DNA from: Algibacter luteus
GTDB taxonomy: Bacteria > Bacteroidota > Bacteroidia > Flavobacteriales > Flavobacteriaceae
Direction of reading: 5' to 3'
Assembly: GCF_900141715.1 (NCBI RefSeq)
Contig: NZ_FQYK01000009.1
Span: 1 to 64,000 of the forward strand
Length of the DNA: 64,000 nucleotides
Shown here: positions 1-9,713 of the stretch, in pieces
Layout of the letters: every line of letters begins with the position of its first letter
Numbering within the stretch: position 1 is the stretch's first letter
Translations under genes and position numbers: made by a program
Notes under the pieces: generated by a model
Told to the model about the DNA's origin: nothing
The model's database searches: none
Seen by the model: only the letters and a program-made list of their open reading frames with translations

Positions 1-873
1 TGGTCTGGTGTAGCGCTTAGATGTAATCCAACATCGAGTGTAGTCTGGCAGTGTAGTGGCAGTTATATACAATTGTTAGTTGTGAAAAATGGTACAAGAT
101 CTGGTAAAGGTCTTATTACTTATCCAGTAGTAGAAGGTGACGTCATACGAGGAGAAGTTCTTGGAACGACTTACAAGGTATTTATAAATGGTACTTTGGC
201 ACACTCCATTAATAATCCTTCTGGCGCTAATACTTCGGGTAATCCAGGTATTATGGTTGAAGGTTATGCCATGGATGATTGGTCAGGAGGAGATATCAAT
301 TTAAATGCGGCAGACTGTGATGATAATAATTCAGCAATAAATCCAGGCGCCACAGAAGTGCCATACAATGGTGTAGACGACGATTGTGATCCATTAACTT
401 TAGATGATGATTTAGACGGGGATGGATTTGATATAGCGAATGATTGTGATGATACAGATGCAAATGTCAATCCTGGAGCAACAGAAATAGTAGGTAACGG
501 GATTGATGATGATTGTAATCCAGAAACTTCGGATAATGGTGCAGCCTCAATTGTTTCACTTAGTTCTCAAGAAACAGTGGAAAGAACCTTAGGAGATAAT
601 CAATTAATGAAATTAGAAAAGTATATTAAATTATATCCTAATCCATTTGATGATACAATTACTATAAAACTACCGCTAAGTTTAAATAATAATGAATTTA
701 ATATTAAAATATTTGACATAAGTGGTAGATTAGTCTACAGTCAAAAATATTTAAGTACGAATAAAACAATTAATTTAATTGATTTAAATAATCTGGAACG
801 CGCTACTTATTTATTAAAAATTTCAAGCATGAATGATGGAAATAGCATTTTCAAATCATTAATTAAATACTAA
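1..873 (+). CDS. T9SS-secreted protein with MopE-type repeats, 5'-truncated by window edge
   Basis: The frame is open from base 1, so the protein starts outside the window and at least 290 residues are visible. The visible N-terminal part looks like a beta-sandwich (LamG-like) segment. Two copies of an Asp/Cys-rich repeat follow (bases 316-393 and 442-531), each running from DCDD through INPGAT or VNPGAT to NG(V/I)DDDC, as in the MopE-type putative metal-binding motif. The last 75 residues form a type A T9SS sorting domain, with YPNPF, then FDISGRLVY, and a terminal KSLIKY. The protein is therefore expected to cross the outer membrane by the T9SS and be released or anchored at the surface. 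The catalytic or binding domain is not in the window, so its function is unknown. Confidence 0.85.
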   Translation, partial: WSGVALRCNPTSSVVWQCSGSYIQLLVVKNGTRSGKGLITYPVVEGDVIRGEVLGTTYKVFINGTLAHSINNPSGANTSGNPGIMVEGYAMDDWSGGDINLNAADCDDNNSAINPGATEVPYNGVDDDCDPLTLDDDLDGDGFDIANDCDDTDANVNPGATEIVGNGIDDDCNPETSDNGAASIVSLSSQETVERTLGDNQLMKLEKYIKLYPNPFDDTITIKLPLSLNNNEFNIKIFDISGRLVYSQKYLSTNKTINLIDLNNLERATYLLKISSMNDGNSIFKSLIKY

Positions 874-896
874 ATATTTTAATTTCATATATTATA

Positions 897-927
897 CAAA
901 AGAGCTGAATTTTATTCAGCTCTTTTG
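897..927. terminator. Bidirectional intrinsic terminator
   Basis: A perfect 13-bp stem (CAAAAGAGCTGAA and its complement) encloses a 5-base loop and lies 24 bases after the stop of the T9SS cargo gene. The A-run and T-run arms let it work on either strand, so it could also stop leftward transcription from the polysaccharide locus. Confidence 0.85.
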
Positions 928-1317
928 ATTTAGTACAATTAATATTTAGGTTTTCTTTTAATTTTATATACGAGCCTAAATTATATGAGGCTCTAATATC
1001 TTACCCAATTCATTATGGGAAATAGCAATTTCCTTTGAGTAAGAATTATATAACGTGAATAGCTCATATTAAGTTTAAACAAAAAAAAAGAAGATCAATT
1101 TCTGAACTTTTAAATCAATTTGGATAACAGATGTGACTTCTATTGAATTCAATTTTAAGATTTTATATTACTGGAAATAATATACTATCAATTTTAAATA
1201 GATAGAAGATTAAAAATGATAGATGCCAAAGAATCCATTAATTTATAAATCGTAATTTTTTTCAATTACCCAACTAATGAACAAATATGAAGGACATAAA
1301 AATTATTAAAATGTTAT
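928..1317. other. AT-rich intergenic region, no gene recognised
   Basis: About 390 bases between the terminator and the 3' end of the leftward polysaccharide locus. Two short hairpins are visible: GAGCCT/AGGCTC at 972-993 and GGAAAT/ATTTCC near 1018-1033. No ORF with recognisable content and no promoter pair that can be defended was found. Confidence 0.6.
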
Positions 1318-2481
1318 TTATGCTAATTGATTATATTCTTCTAATAAGGCTTTCCAAACGACTTTTTGTTCGTAATTATCTATAATTTTAGATCTAGTAA
1401 CCTCGGCTATACTTTTTAATTTTTCGGGATGTGTTAGCATAAATTTCATAGCTTCGTACAATGCTTGTTCATCCTTTGGAGGAATTATAATACCATTTTT
1501 ATCATGCTCTACAATTTCATTACAACCGTTTATATTTGTAACAATTGAAGCCAAACTCATTGCACAAGCCTGCATTACTACATTTGGAAACCCTTCTCGA
1601 TACGTTGGAAATGCAAGTACATCAGATGCTGAAAAATACGGTCTAATATCTTCTATATAACCAGTGAATTTAATATTCTTATTTATATTTATAATGTTTT
1701 CGGTTTCAGGGAGTAACGGATCTAAACCTCTCTCATAATCACCCATAAGTAATAATTTTGTGTTTTTGAATTCATTATTAATTTTTTCAAATGCTTTAAT
1801 GAGTTCATTTATTCCTTTATCCTTTACCATTCTTCCTGCAAAAACATAAACAAAATCTTCATTACTAAAACCTAGTTCTTTCCTAATTTTTGAATTACTA
1901 ATTTCATCAAAAAGTTCTGGATTAAAATGTTCTGTATCAATCCCGTTTGAACTCCCGTTCGCAATAACTTTCAATTTATTTTCGGTAGTAAATCGGCTTT
2001 CTAAAATAATATCTTTTAAACCATGGGAGTTAGGGTAAATTTTGGTAGCACACGAATAAGTTATTTTTTCTACAAGGTCTAAAATAAATCGCTTAAATCC
2101 TGTTGCCTCAAGTAGTGGTAAACCCGCTATAGTATGTAATCTATGAGGAACATTTGCTAATCTTGCAGCAATCATACCAACAGTTCCAGCTTTTGGTGTA
2201 TGAGAGTGCACTATAAAAGGCTTTTCTTTTTTTAATAATTTATATAATAGATAAACTGATTTTAAATCTTTAATAGGTGAAATTGTTCTTGTCATTTCAA
2301 CATCGTGAACCCGAATACCTTGGTCTTTCCCAATTTTTTCTAGAAAGTTGTTCTCTCCTTTTGATGATACTGCAAGAATGTCGTAATGCTGAGACATAAA
2401 TTTTAGTTGCCCGTTGAGCAGGCCCCAAATAGAAGAAGGGACCGTTGTTATTCTTACTATTTTTTTCTTTTCGTTATTCAT
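1318..2481 (-). CDS. GT4 glycosyltransferase, CapM-like
   Basis: 387 residues with the GT-B fold pattern of family 4 glycosyltransferases. An N-terminal acceptor half contains HSHTPKAGTVG (92-102), a segment ANGSSNGIDT (174-183) is typical of CapM/PglA-like transferases, and a donor half contains FAGRMVKDKG. It should add a sugar from a UDP-sugar to an undecaprenyl-linked oligosaccharide on the cytoplasmic face of the inner membrane. The EX7E motif reads E296...Q304: the second Glu is Gln, which is unusual. It is the most 3' gene of the leftward locus and overlaps the upstream amidotransferase gene by 8 bases, so the two are probably co-translated. Donor and acceptor sugars cannot be told from sequence. 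Confidence 0.85.
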   Translation of the reverse strand: MNNEKKKIVRITTVPSSIWGLLNGQLKFMSQHYDILAVSSKGENNFLEKIGKDQGIRVHDVEMTRTISPIKDLKSVYLLYKLLKKEKPFIVHSHTPKAGTVGMIAARLANVPHRLHTIAGLPLLEATGFKRFILDLVEKITYSCATKIYPNSHGLKDIILESRFTTENKLKVIANGSSNGIDTEHFNPELFDEISNSKIRKELGFSNEDFVYVFAGRMVKDKGINELIKAFEKINNEFKNTKLLLMGDYERGLDPLLPETENIININKNIKFTGYIEDIRPYFSASDVLAFPTYREGFPNVVMQACAMSLASIVTNINGCNEIVEHDKNGIIIPPKDEQALYEAMKFMLTHPEKLKSIAEVTRSKIIDNYEQKVVWKALLEEYNQLA

Positions 2482-4378
2482 TTGTTACGTATGTATTATA
2501 ATACCATTTTTGAAAACAGTAAAAAGACCAGACTTTAAATGTATTATCCTTAGTGTTCGATAAATGATTTTTAACCAATTTTATAATGTCGTCTGTTTTA
2601 AAAATATGTTGTTTATTTAACTTTTTTCTATCAATAAATGATTCAAGTTCATCTTTTAAAATTGTTCTTAGCCAGTCACCAACAGGAACACCAAATCCGC
2701 TTTTTGGTTTATCTAAAAAATGATCTGGAAATTGATCTTTAAAAGCTTCTTTTAAGATATGTTTTTTGTCCCATCCTTTTATTAAAAAACTATCAGGTAG
2801 TGTATGCGTGTAATCCCAAATTTTTTTATTTAAAAAGGGTGCTCTACATTCTAAGGAATTTAACATACTAGTTCTATCTACTTTAACTAATAAATCTCCT
2901 TCTAAGCTAATGTGTCTGTCAATTTCTCTAAAATCGCTTAAAGTCTTAGGTTTTTCAAGACCGAATTGCTTTTGATAGACGCTAAAAATATTTGGTAAGT
3001 GCCAATGAGGGTTAATAATTTCTGAAACCTCATTACTTGTATTTGCTAAAGAAATAATATCCCAATAAAATTCACCGTTATAGTCAACGCTATTCAAGAG
3101 TCTTTTTAATTTATATCTTTTTCCTCTATTATCACTGCTAGTTCTTAATATGGAGTCTGACATTTTTAAAAAGACATTATGAGCTATTTTTGGGACGTAA
3201 GATGTGTAGGTTCTATTAATTTTACCCATATAATGCTTATTATAGCCTCCAAAAACTTCATCTCCGCCATCACCTGTAAGTGCAACTTTAACATTTGAGC
3301 TAGTTTTTTTAGATACCAGAAAAGTAGGTAGGGCAGAAGAGTCTGCGAAAGGTTCATCAAAATTCAAAACAATTTCGTGAATGTTATGTTTTAAATCGCT
3401 TTCATCAATGATAAACTCATGATGATTGCTATTAATTAGTTTTGCAACTAATCTTGATTTATCAGACTCATCATAACCTTCATTTTTAAATCCTATTGAA
3501 AACGTATCTATTTTATTTTCAACACCTTGAGATAGGCATAAAGAAACAACAGAAGAATCTACTCCTCCAGACAAAAAGGTCCCTATTGGAACATCAGAAA
3601 TAGATCTGGACTGTACACTATCATAAACTAAGTTTTTCACTTCTTTTCTAGCATCATCAAATGAAATATTGATTTTGTCATCAATATGGTCTTGATTAAT
3701 TTTTTTTATAGAATGACTTTGGTCTTTAATATCAAATTCGATATAATGATTAGCCTCTAATTTTTTTATACCTTGGTAGATAGTGTGTGGAGCTGGAATG
3801 TAAGTTAATCTAAAGTATAAATTTAAACCTTCTTTCGATATTTGTGGTTTATTATCAGTTATGCTAACTATTGATTTCAATTCTGAAGCCCATATAAATT
3901 GATCCTCTGACTTATAGTAATACAGTGGTTTTTCACCGAAAAAGTCTCGTGCAATAAATACCCTATTAATATTTTTATCATATATACTAAAACCAAACAT
4001 GCCATCAAGATCTTTAAAAGAAGATGGACCATATTTTTCATAGAGTTTTAAAATCACTTCTGTATCACTTGTTGTTGAAAAAGTGACACCCTCATTCATT
4101 AACTTCGATTTTAATACTCTGTAATTATAAATTTCACCATTGAAAACAATAACAATGCTTTTATCATCCGAATAAATGGGTTGTTTCCCAGAACTTAAAT
4201 CTATAATTGATAATCGTCTCATTGCCATAGCAATAGAGTGAGATTTGTTCGATTCAGCAAATATACCATCTTCATCAGGTCCTCGATGAAAGATTAAGGT
4301 ATTCATTTTATTCATATCAGCTTTTAGCTGCTCGTCGTTTTCGTGACTAAACTTTATGTATCCGTTAATTCCGCACAT
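2474..4378 (-). CDS. Asparagine-synthase-like glutamine amidotransferase (1 of 2)
   Basis: 634 residues in two domains. The N-terminal class II glutaminase has the nucleophile Cys2 (MCGI), NGEIYN (80-85) and SDTEV. The C-terminal ATP-pyrophosphatase domain has SGGVDSS (270-276) and a later GDGGDEVFGGY. Both active sites look intact. The family makes asparagine, but members inside O-antigen loci, such as WbpS of P. aeruginosa O6, are known to amidate uronic-acid sugars. Here it sits between two GT4 genes, 1 base from the upstream one, and a second copy lies 3 kb away. A glycan-modifying amidase role is therefore more likely than housekeeping asparagine synthesis; that is inference from context. 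Confidence 0.85.
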   Translation of the reverse strand: MCGINGYIKFSHENDEQLKADMNKMNTLIFHRGPDEDGIFAESNKSHSIAMAMRRLSIIDLSSGKQPIYSDDKSIVIVFNGEIYNYRVLKSKLMNEGVTFSTTSDTEVILKLYEKYGPSSFKDLDGMFGFSIYDKNINRVFIARDFFGEKPLYYYKSEDQFIWASELKSIVSITDNKPQISKEGLNLYFRLTYIPAPHTIYQGIKKLEANHYIEFDIKDQSHSIKKINQDHIDDKINISFDDARKEVKNLVYDSVQSRSISDVPIGTFLSGGVDSSVVSLCLSQGVENKIDTFSIGFKNEGYDESDKSRLVAKLINSNHHEFIIDESDLKHNIHEIVLNFDEPFADSSALPTFLVSKKTSSNVKVALTGDGGDEVFGGYNKHYMGKINRTYTSYVPKIAHNVFLKMSDSILRTSSDNRGKRYKLKRLLNSVDYNGEFYWDIISLANTSNEVSEIINPHWHLPNIFSVYQKQFGLEKPKTLSDFREIDRHISLEGDLLVKVDRTSMLNSLECRAPFLNKKIWDYTHTLPDSFLIKGWDKKHILKEAFKDQFPDHFLDKPKSGFGVPVGDWLRTILKDELESFIDRKKLNKQHIFKTDDIIKLVKNHLSNTKDNTFKVWSFYCFQKWYYNTYVTNE

Positions 4379-4379
4379 T

Positions 4380-5531
4380 CTAATTTTTATTTAGATAAAA
4401 GGTTTGTAAGTTTTTTGCATTTTCAAAAATGTCATAACCACCTTTTTTTATTTGATTTAGGGTGTCTTTTCTATTATAATCAATATGAGACAAAACACTT
4501 TCCGCCCAATCTAGTTCTGATTTTTCTAAGTCTAAGTATGTTACAAGACCTGTTATGTTTGCTTCCTTTGTAACTGTAGTCGAAGTAATCGCTTTGAGTC
4601 CAGAAGCTTGTGCTTCTATTAATGTTACAGGTAAACCTTCATATAACGATGGAAATAAAAATAAATCAAAGCCTTGTAAAAGCTCAGGAATATTGTCTCT
4701 TAAACCTAGAAAGCGTATACTTTTGTCAATATTTAATCGTTTTGCTTCTGCTTTTATTTTATTTTCTAAGGTTCCATTTCCAATAAGAAGTAACACACAA
4801 TTATTATCTTTTTTATAAATTTCATTGAATATTTTAATCAAGAAAAAGTGATTTTTTTGTTCACTAAATCGTCCAACATGACCAATTACCTTTTTATTTA
4901 GCAAACTAAAATCTTCTTTTATTTTCTGTGATTTTGAGGCATTATAAGTAAACAATGAGGCATTAATTGCATTGTTAATAATAGTGACTTTATCTTTGTT
5001 TTTTTGTCCAAAAAGCCATTCACCAGCTTTTTCTCCACATGCAAAAAAGTGAGTGGCTACTTTAGCAACTTTTCCTCGAACCAATGATTGTATAGAATCT
5101 TTTACAGTTGCTTTTATATCCGTATTTTTCTTAAATATTTTTCTAAGTACACCAGCTTCTACTGCCAAATGGCTGTGAGCAATTCTAACGGGGATATTTT
5201 TCTTTTTTGCAACACCTAGAATGATGCTGCTTAAAGCATTTAAGTGTGAATGGACTATTTTATATTCTGGATGTTCGTCAAAAAATACATGTAACTGCTT
5301 TTTGTATGAAAAATAATTTTTTGGTGAAATGGCTGGCATTCTATAAATTTTTCCACCTAGAGATTCTATTTCATCATCAAAAAAACCTCTTTCCTGTCTA
5401 TGTAGTAAAAAATCAAATTGAACTTTAGTTCTGTCTACATGTCTATAATAATTCATTATCATAGTTTCTGCACCACCAAGATTCATTATTGTTAAAACTT
5501 GTAAAATTCTTATTGGTTGATCCTTAGTCAT
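4380..5531 (-). CDS. GT4 glycosyltransferase, EpsF-like
   Basis: 383 residues. The N-terminus has NLGGAETMIMNYYR (17-30), typical of the EpsF/CapJ-like branch of GT4. The central part has IVHSHLNAL, and the donor half has GHVGRFSEQKN and a complete EX7E motif (E298, E306). It is predicted to be a cytoplasmic or membrane-associated transferase extending the repeat unit. The start overlaps the stop of the upstream GT4 gene by 4 bases (ATGA type) and its stop is 1 base from the amidotransferase start, so the three genes form one translationally coupled unit. Substrate unknown. Confidence 0.87.
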   Translation of the reverse strand: MTKDQPIRILQVLTIMNLGGAETMIMNYYRHVDRTKVQFDFLLHRQERGFFDDEIESLGGKIYRMPAISPKNYFSYKKQLHVFFDEHPEYKIVHSHLNALSSIILGVAKKKNIPVRIAHSHLAVEAGVLRKIFKKNTDIKATVKDSIQSLVRGKVAKVATHFFACGEKAGEWLFGQKNKDKVTIINNAINASLFTYNASKSQKIKEDFSLLNKKVIGHVGRFSEQKNHFFLIKIFNEIYKKDNNCVLLLIGNGTLENKIKAEAKRLNIDKSIRFLGLRDNIPELLQGFDLFLFPSLYEGLPVTLIEAQASGLKAITSTTVTKEANITGLVTYLDLEKSELDWAESVLSHIDYNRKDTLNQIKKGGYDIFENAKNLQTFYLNKN

Positions 5532-6598
5532 AATTGTTCAAATAATGATTCGTATTGTTTAATAATAGTCTTTTTATCAAACTTTGTTTCTACAGAAGCT
5601 CTTACTTTTTGAGGTTTCAAAGGTAATCTATTGTTTAAATAGTAAAAATATTCTTCTTTGTTTTCAACTAAATACCCGTTAACTTGATGCTGAATAATTT
5701 CTTTAGTACCACCAGGCACGTTAAATGCTAAAACTGGTGTGCCAACAAAACAACTTTCTAAAACTGTATTAGGAAAACCTTCTACGTATGATCCTTGTAA
5801 AAACATATCGTTTGCAGCGATATGTTTCGAGACTTCATTAGTAAATGGGATATAAGTAAATCGATCCTCTAGATGGTTTAATTTGATAGCTTCAAAAATA
5901 GTGTCTTTTAACGGACCATCTCCAATAATGGTATAGTGAAATGGGAATTTCAATTTAGAAAGTAATTCTATAACGCGTAATTGTCCTTTTTCTTTACTTA
6001 ACCTACCTACTGTAATAAATTTAGCAGCTTTTGAAGAGTCTGTATTTGTTTCTTTTAGAGGATGAAAATTAGTTATGGGATTATTTATGATTACAACATT
6101 TTGCTTTTTAACATTGTAAATATTTGTAAAATCATCTGCCATATCTTTTGATTGACAAATAATCTTGTCTACCATTCTAAAACTTCTTCGAGATAAAAAC
6201 GAATAAATATTGAATGTTTTATTCGTAGTTGATTCATTATGTATTTTACCCATTAATGAAATAACACTTGCCTCTCTTATAATAAATTTAGTTTTAAAAA
6301 TAAGTGGAGACATAAGTCCCATAACTATATTTAAATGACCAATAGAGCTAAGAACAACATTAGGTCTTTGTTTTATTAAATACCAAAATATGTTTGGAAC
6401 CGCATTTAGGACTCTTCTTTTTTCTAAAAATTTTACTTCTATATTTTCTATTTCGTACGCAGCGTCTTTTTTATGTCCTGTGACTAATAATTTAGCGTCA
6501 TATTTCTTTTTATTTATGTTTTGAGAAATAAATGAAATAACACGTTCTGCTCCTCCTGCAGTTAGAGTTGGTAAAACAAAAAGTATTTTCTTTTTCAT
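5528..6598 (-). CDS. GT4 glycosyltransferase
   Basis: 356 residues. The N-terminus is LFVLPTLTAGGAERV, the usual GGAER loop of GT4 enzymes. The C-terminal half has TVGRLSKEKGQ (196-206), IIGDGPL and an intact EX7E (E273, E281). It should transfer one sugar to the growing lipid-linked glycan in the cytoplasm. It overlaps the next gene by 4 bases and lies 23 bases downstream of the acyltransferase gene, so it is part of the same leftward operon. Donor and linkage are not predictable from the sequence. Confidence 0.87.
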   Translation of the reverse strand: MKKKILFVLPTLTAGGAERVISFISQNINKKKYDAKLLVTGHKKDAAYEIENIEVKFLEKRRVLNAVPNIFWYLIKQRPNVVLSSIGHLNIVMGLMSPLIFKTKFIIREASVISLMGKIHNESTTNKTFNIYSFLSRRSFRMVDKIICQSKDMADDFTNIYNVKKQNVVIINNPITNFHPLKETNTDSSKAAKFITVGRLSKEKGQLRVIELLSKLKFPFHYTIIGDGPLKDTIFEAIKLNHLEDRFTYIPFTNEVSKHIAANDMFLQGSYVEGFPNTVLESCFVGTPVLAFNVPGGTKEIIQHQVNGYLVENKEEYFYYLNNRLPLKPQKVRASVETKFDKKTIIKQYESLFEQL

Positions 6599-6621
6599 AG
6601 AATAAACAATTGAATTTCAAA

Positions 6622-7203
6622 TTAAATATGCTTAATAAGTCTCTTTATATCAATTTTTTTAATTTTTTCCGCGGGGTTTCCTGCTAATAAAATACCGTCT
6701 TCTTCGAATGACTTATTTACTACAGCATTTGCGCTAATAGCTATATTATTTCCAATTTTAATATTTCCATATATTTTTGCTCCTGGACCAATATAAACAT
6801 TGTCTCCAATTTGTGGTGCTTCTGGTTTCCCACCAGATGCTCCAATATTTGTACAGGCATGGATTCTGCAATTTTTACCAATTTTAGAGGCACTATTAAT
6901 AACAATTGTGCCATAGTGGACTATTGATAAACCTGGGCCAAAGACATTTATAGGAATTGAAAAACCTAATTTTAATGATATTTTTCTAAACTTATATTTT
7001 AAATAATAAAAATATAATTTATTTAAACCTTTGTTTTTACAATTGTTATAATATTCTAGTCGTCTCAATGTTTTTTGAAATGACCATATATAATTGGGAA
7101 AGAAAGTGTTTATTAATTTAAACTTAAAACTACTAACATCCAATCCAAGAGCAATACCATCAGATTTCAAATACGCTTTGTATGTCTTTTTAGAATTAAT
7201 CAT
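6622..7203 (-). CDS. Left-handed beta-helix acetyltransferase, CysE-like
   Basis: 193 residues. An N-terminal helical region is followed by hexapeptide repeats with GPGLSIVHYGTIVIN, IGKNCRIHACTNIGASGG, IGDNVYIGPGAKIYG and a closing GNPAEKI. The pattern matches the serine-acetyltransferase-like O-acetyltransferases found in capsule and O-antigen loci. The catalytic-type His (VHYG) and the glycine turns are intact, in contrast to the decayed relative at 28817-29368. It most likely O-acetylates a sugar or nucleotide sugar with acetyl-CoA in the cytoplasm. The gene stands 23 bases upstream of a GT4 gene and 168 bases downstream of the second amidotransferase. Confidence 0.8.
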   Translation of the reverse strand: MINSKKTYKAYLKSDGIALGLDVSSFKFKLINTFFPNYIWSFQKTLRRLEYYNNCKNKGLNKLYFYYLKYKFRKISLKLGFSIPINVFGPGLSIVHYGTIVINSASKIGKNCRIHACTNIGASGGKPEAPQIGDNVYIGPGAKIYGNIKIGNNIAISANAVVNKSFEEDGILLAGNPAEKIKKIDIKRLIKHI

Positions 7204-7371
7204 TTTATTAATATTAAGGCGTTTAGTTAGTTAGTTATTATAAATCAAAAACTATTTAATATTGTTAAGTTAATAGTTCTTCTCGAAAATAAAACTAAAT
7301 GAAATTTGCAACAAGTACCATTATAGAAGTCAGAACAAATTCTATTTTTTTGTCAAAATTTTATTTTTTAA

Positions 7372-9177
7372 TTAAAAATTAAACTCTCTATACCATTTTC
7401 CGAGAATAAATAATTTCCAAATATTAGCTGTATGGTCTTGTTTATTTTCTAAATGGTAATTTAATTGTTCTTTAAATTTAATAATGTTTAGGTTCGGAAC
7501 TTTATTTAAAAATTCATCATTTAGAGTTTCAATAATTTCATCTTTTAAATCAGTTCTTATCCAATCATGCAGAGGAATAGAGAAGCCTCTTTTAGGTTGA
7601 TCAAAAATTGATTCTGGAATATACTCAGATAAAATATCTTTTAGAATTTTTTTACGAATTCCTTTACGATACCTATAGTTAATAGGTAATGTTCTAGCAA
7701 GTTCAATTATTCTATAGTCCAAAAAAGGGCTTCTGATTTCCAAAGAATACGCCATACTTGCTCTATCTACTTTGACATTACTATCATTTTCCAACCAAAG
7801 TTTAATGTTTAAATCGGCTGCATTTTGCATTAAATCTTTAGACCAAGTTTTAAATCCTTCATAGTGTTTTACCCAAGCAAAATTTCTTTTTAGTTGTATC
7901 GAGTTAAACCCAGTAAACATTTTAATTAAAAGATCATTTTTTGAATCAGTATTTAAGGCATCAATTGATGCTGAAGAGTTTTTTCCTGCAATTTTTAGTA
8001 GAGTAGGGTGGGAAGCAAGCTTCCTCATCCACTTTGGGAAATTAAATATCCATACAAAATTTTTCAACCATACAAAATAATTATAGCCAATAAAACTTTC
8101 ATCTCCACCATCCCCAGATAAAACTACGGTAATATGTTCTTTTGCGATAGAACTAATTAGTAAAGAGGGTAATGCAGAATTATCTGCAAACGGCTCATCA
8201 TAAACTTCTATTAATTTTGGAAGTAATTTTAAAATATCATCCGGATTACAAATGGTTGTATTATGATTTGATTTAATGATTTTAGCATACTGTTCTGCAA
8301 CTTTGCTTTCGTCATATTCAGGATCTTTGAATCCTATTGAAAATGTGTTTAAAGGTTCATCTAAAGTTTTAGAAGCGATACTTGAAACTAAAGCTGAATC
8401 TATTCCGCCGGATAAAAATGAACCAATAGGCACATCTGATTGTAATCTAATCTTAACAGCATCCTTAATTAATTCATGAACTTCATTTTTAGCATCTTCA
8501 TAGGACATATTGGTTTTTTTTACTTTTTTTAAATTCCAATATTCTTTAACATGAAGTGTTTTTAAATTTAGATCGATTTCCATATAATTACCGGGAGGTA
8601 ATTTCATGACATTTTCTAAAGCAGAATAAGGGCTAGGAATATATCCGGTATCTAAAAATATTGAAATGGCTTCTTTATTTATCTTCTTACCTGTCGCCAA
8701 AGGTCTCAATTGACTACATATTTCTAAATTCCCATTTTCCCAATAATAATAAAAAGGTTTTACTCCAAGTCTATCACGAGCACAAAATATTTTTTGAGTA
8801 TTAAAATTATAAATACAAAAGGCAAACATACCATTAATCTTATCAAGTAAATCTGTTCCCCAGTGTTTATAACCAATCAGTAATACTTCAGTATCGCTAG
8901 TTGTATTAAATTTATAACCTAATTCTTGAAGTTCCTCTTTTATTTTTTTATAATTATAAATCTCTCCATTGTAAGTAATATAAAGATCATCATATTGCAT
9001 GGGTTGATTGGATCTAGAATCCAAATCTAAAATTGATAATCGTAAATGTCCTAATTTTAAGCTATCCTTCTCTAAGAAACCTAAATTATCTGGACCTCTA
9101 AAGTTTATAGATTTTAGTTTTTCCGAAACTTCTGAATCACTTATTGTTGGAATGTTTGTTAAATAAATACCGCACAT
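7372..9177 (-). CDS. Asparagine-synthase-like glutamine amidotransferase (2 of 2)
   Basis: 601 residues with the same layout as the copy at 2474-4378: Cys2 nucleophile (MCGI), NGEIYN (70-75), SDTEV, PPi loop SGGIDS (256-261) and GDGGDESFIGYN. Both half-reactions, glutamine hydrolysis and ATP-dependent amide transfer, should be intact. The two copies are clearly diverged rather than a recent duplication, so they may act on different sugars. The start codon shares one base with the stop of the upstream acyltransferase, which ties it tightly to glycan genes. Making free asparagine cannot be excluded. Confidence 0.85.
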   Translation of the reverse strand: MCGIYLTNIPTISDSEVSEKLKSINFRGPDNLGFLEKDSLKLGHLRLSILDLDSRSNQPMQYDDLYITYNGEIYNYKKIKEELQELGYKFNTTSDTEVLLIGYKHWGTDLLDKINGMFAFCIYNFNTQKIFCARDRLGVKPFYYYWENGNLEICSQLRPLATGKKINKEAISIFLDTGYIPSPYSALENVMKLPPGNYMEIDLNLKTLHVKEYWNLKKVKKTNMSYEDAKNEVHELIKDAVKIRLQSDVPIGSFLSGGIDSALVSSIASKTLDEPLNTFSIGFKDPEYDESKVAEQYAKIIKSNHNTTICNPDDILKLLPKLIEVYDEPFADNSALPSLLISSIAKEHITVVLSGDGGDESFIGYNYFVWLKNFVWIFNFPKWMRKLASHPTLLKIAGKNSSASIDALNTDSKNDLLIKMFTGFNSIQLKRNFAWVKHYEGFKTWSKDLMQNAADLNIKLWLENDSNVKVDRASMAYSLEIRSPFLDYRIIELARTLPINYRYRKGIRKKILKDILSEYIPESIFDQPKRGFSIPLHDWIRTDLKDEIIETLNDEFLNKVPNLNIIKFKEQLNYHLENKQDHTANIWKLFILGKWYREFNF

Positions 9178-9713
9178 TAATTGAGTTCTTTTTTATAAGT
9201 CTTGTCTAAGACCTTATTAATTCTTTCTTTATATGATAAATCAAAATTCATTTCTTCATGAGAAATATAATTCCGCAAAACTTTATCTTCATAATCTTTA
9301 AAGTTTCCAATAATTTTTGCCGGATTTCCACCTACAATTTTTCCAGAAGGTATTGATTTGGTTACTACACTTCCCGCAGCAATTACAACATTATCTGCAA
9401 TATTCACACCTGGTAAAATAATTGAATTCATTCCTATGAATACATTATTACCGATTTTAACCCGTTTATATAAATACCTTCTTCCTTTCTCGTCTTCAAT
9501 TAACCACGTAGAACCGTCATGTGTAATAAATTTGCAACCAGATGTTATCGTTACTTTATTGCCAATCGTTACAAGCCATGGTTCTTTTCCAAAGTCTCTA
9601 GTGTATATTCTACAATTCTCACCTACTTTAACACCTATGTGTCTAAGAAAATCTATATTAGGTTTAAATTTCATTATGTATAATGTCTTTATTCTACTAA
9701 TTATATTTTTCAT
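9177..9713 (-). CDS. Left-handed beta-helix acyltransferase, WcaF/Vat-like
   Basis: 178 residues. The sequence runs through VTIGNKVTITSGCKFITHDGS, then IGNNVFIGMNSIILPGV and IADNVVIAAGSVVTKSIPSG, and closes with VGGNPAKIIG, the standard end of xenobiotic/sugar acetyltransferases of the hexapeptide family. It probably O-acetylates a sugar of the glycan using acetyl-CoA. It overlaps the polymerase gene upstream by 4 bases and the amidotransferase gene downstream by 1 base, so all three are in one operon. Confidence 0.82.
   Translation of the reverse strand: MKNIISRIKTLYIMKFKPNIDFLRHIGVKVGENCRIYTRDFGKEPWLVTIGNKVTITSGCKFITHDGSTWLIEDEKGRRYLYKRVKIGNNVFIGMNSIILPGVNIADNVVIAAGSVVTKSIPSGKIVGGNPAKIIGNFKDYEDKVLRNYISHEEMNFDLSYKERINKVLDKTYKKELN

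Noticed and set aside
2474-9177. The two AsnB-like genes as recent tandem duplicates or a mobile unit
   Set aside because: The proteins differ along their whole length, and no repeats, transposase or integrase were found around them.
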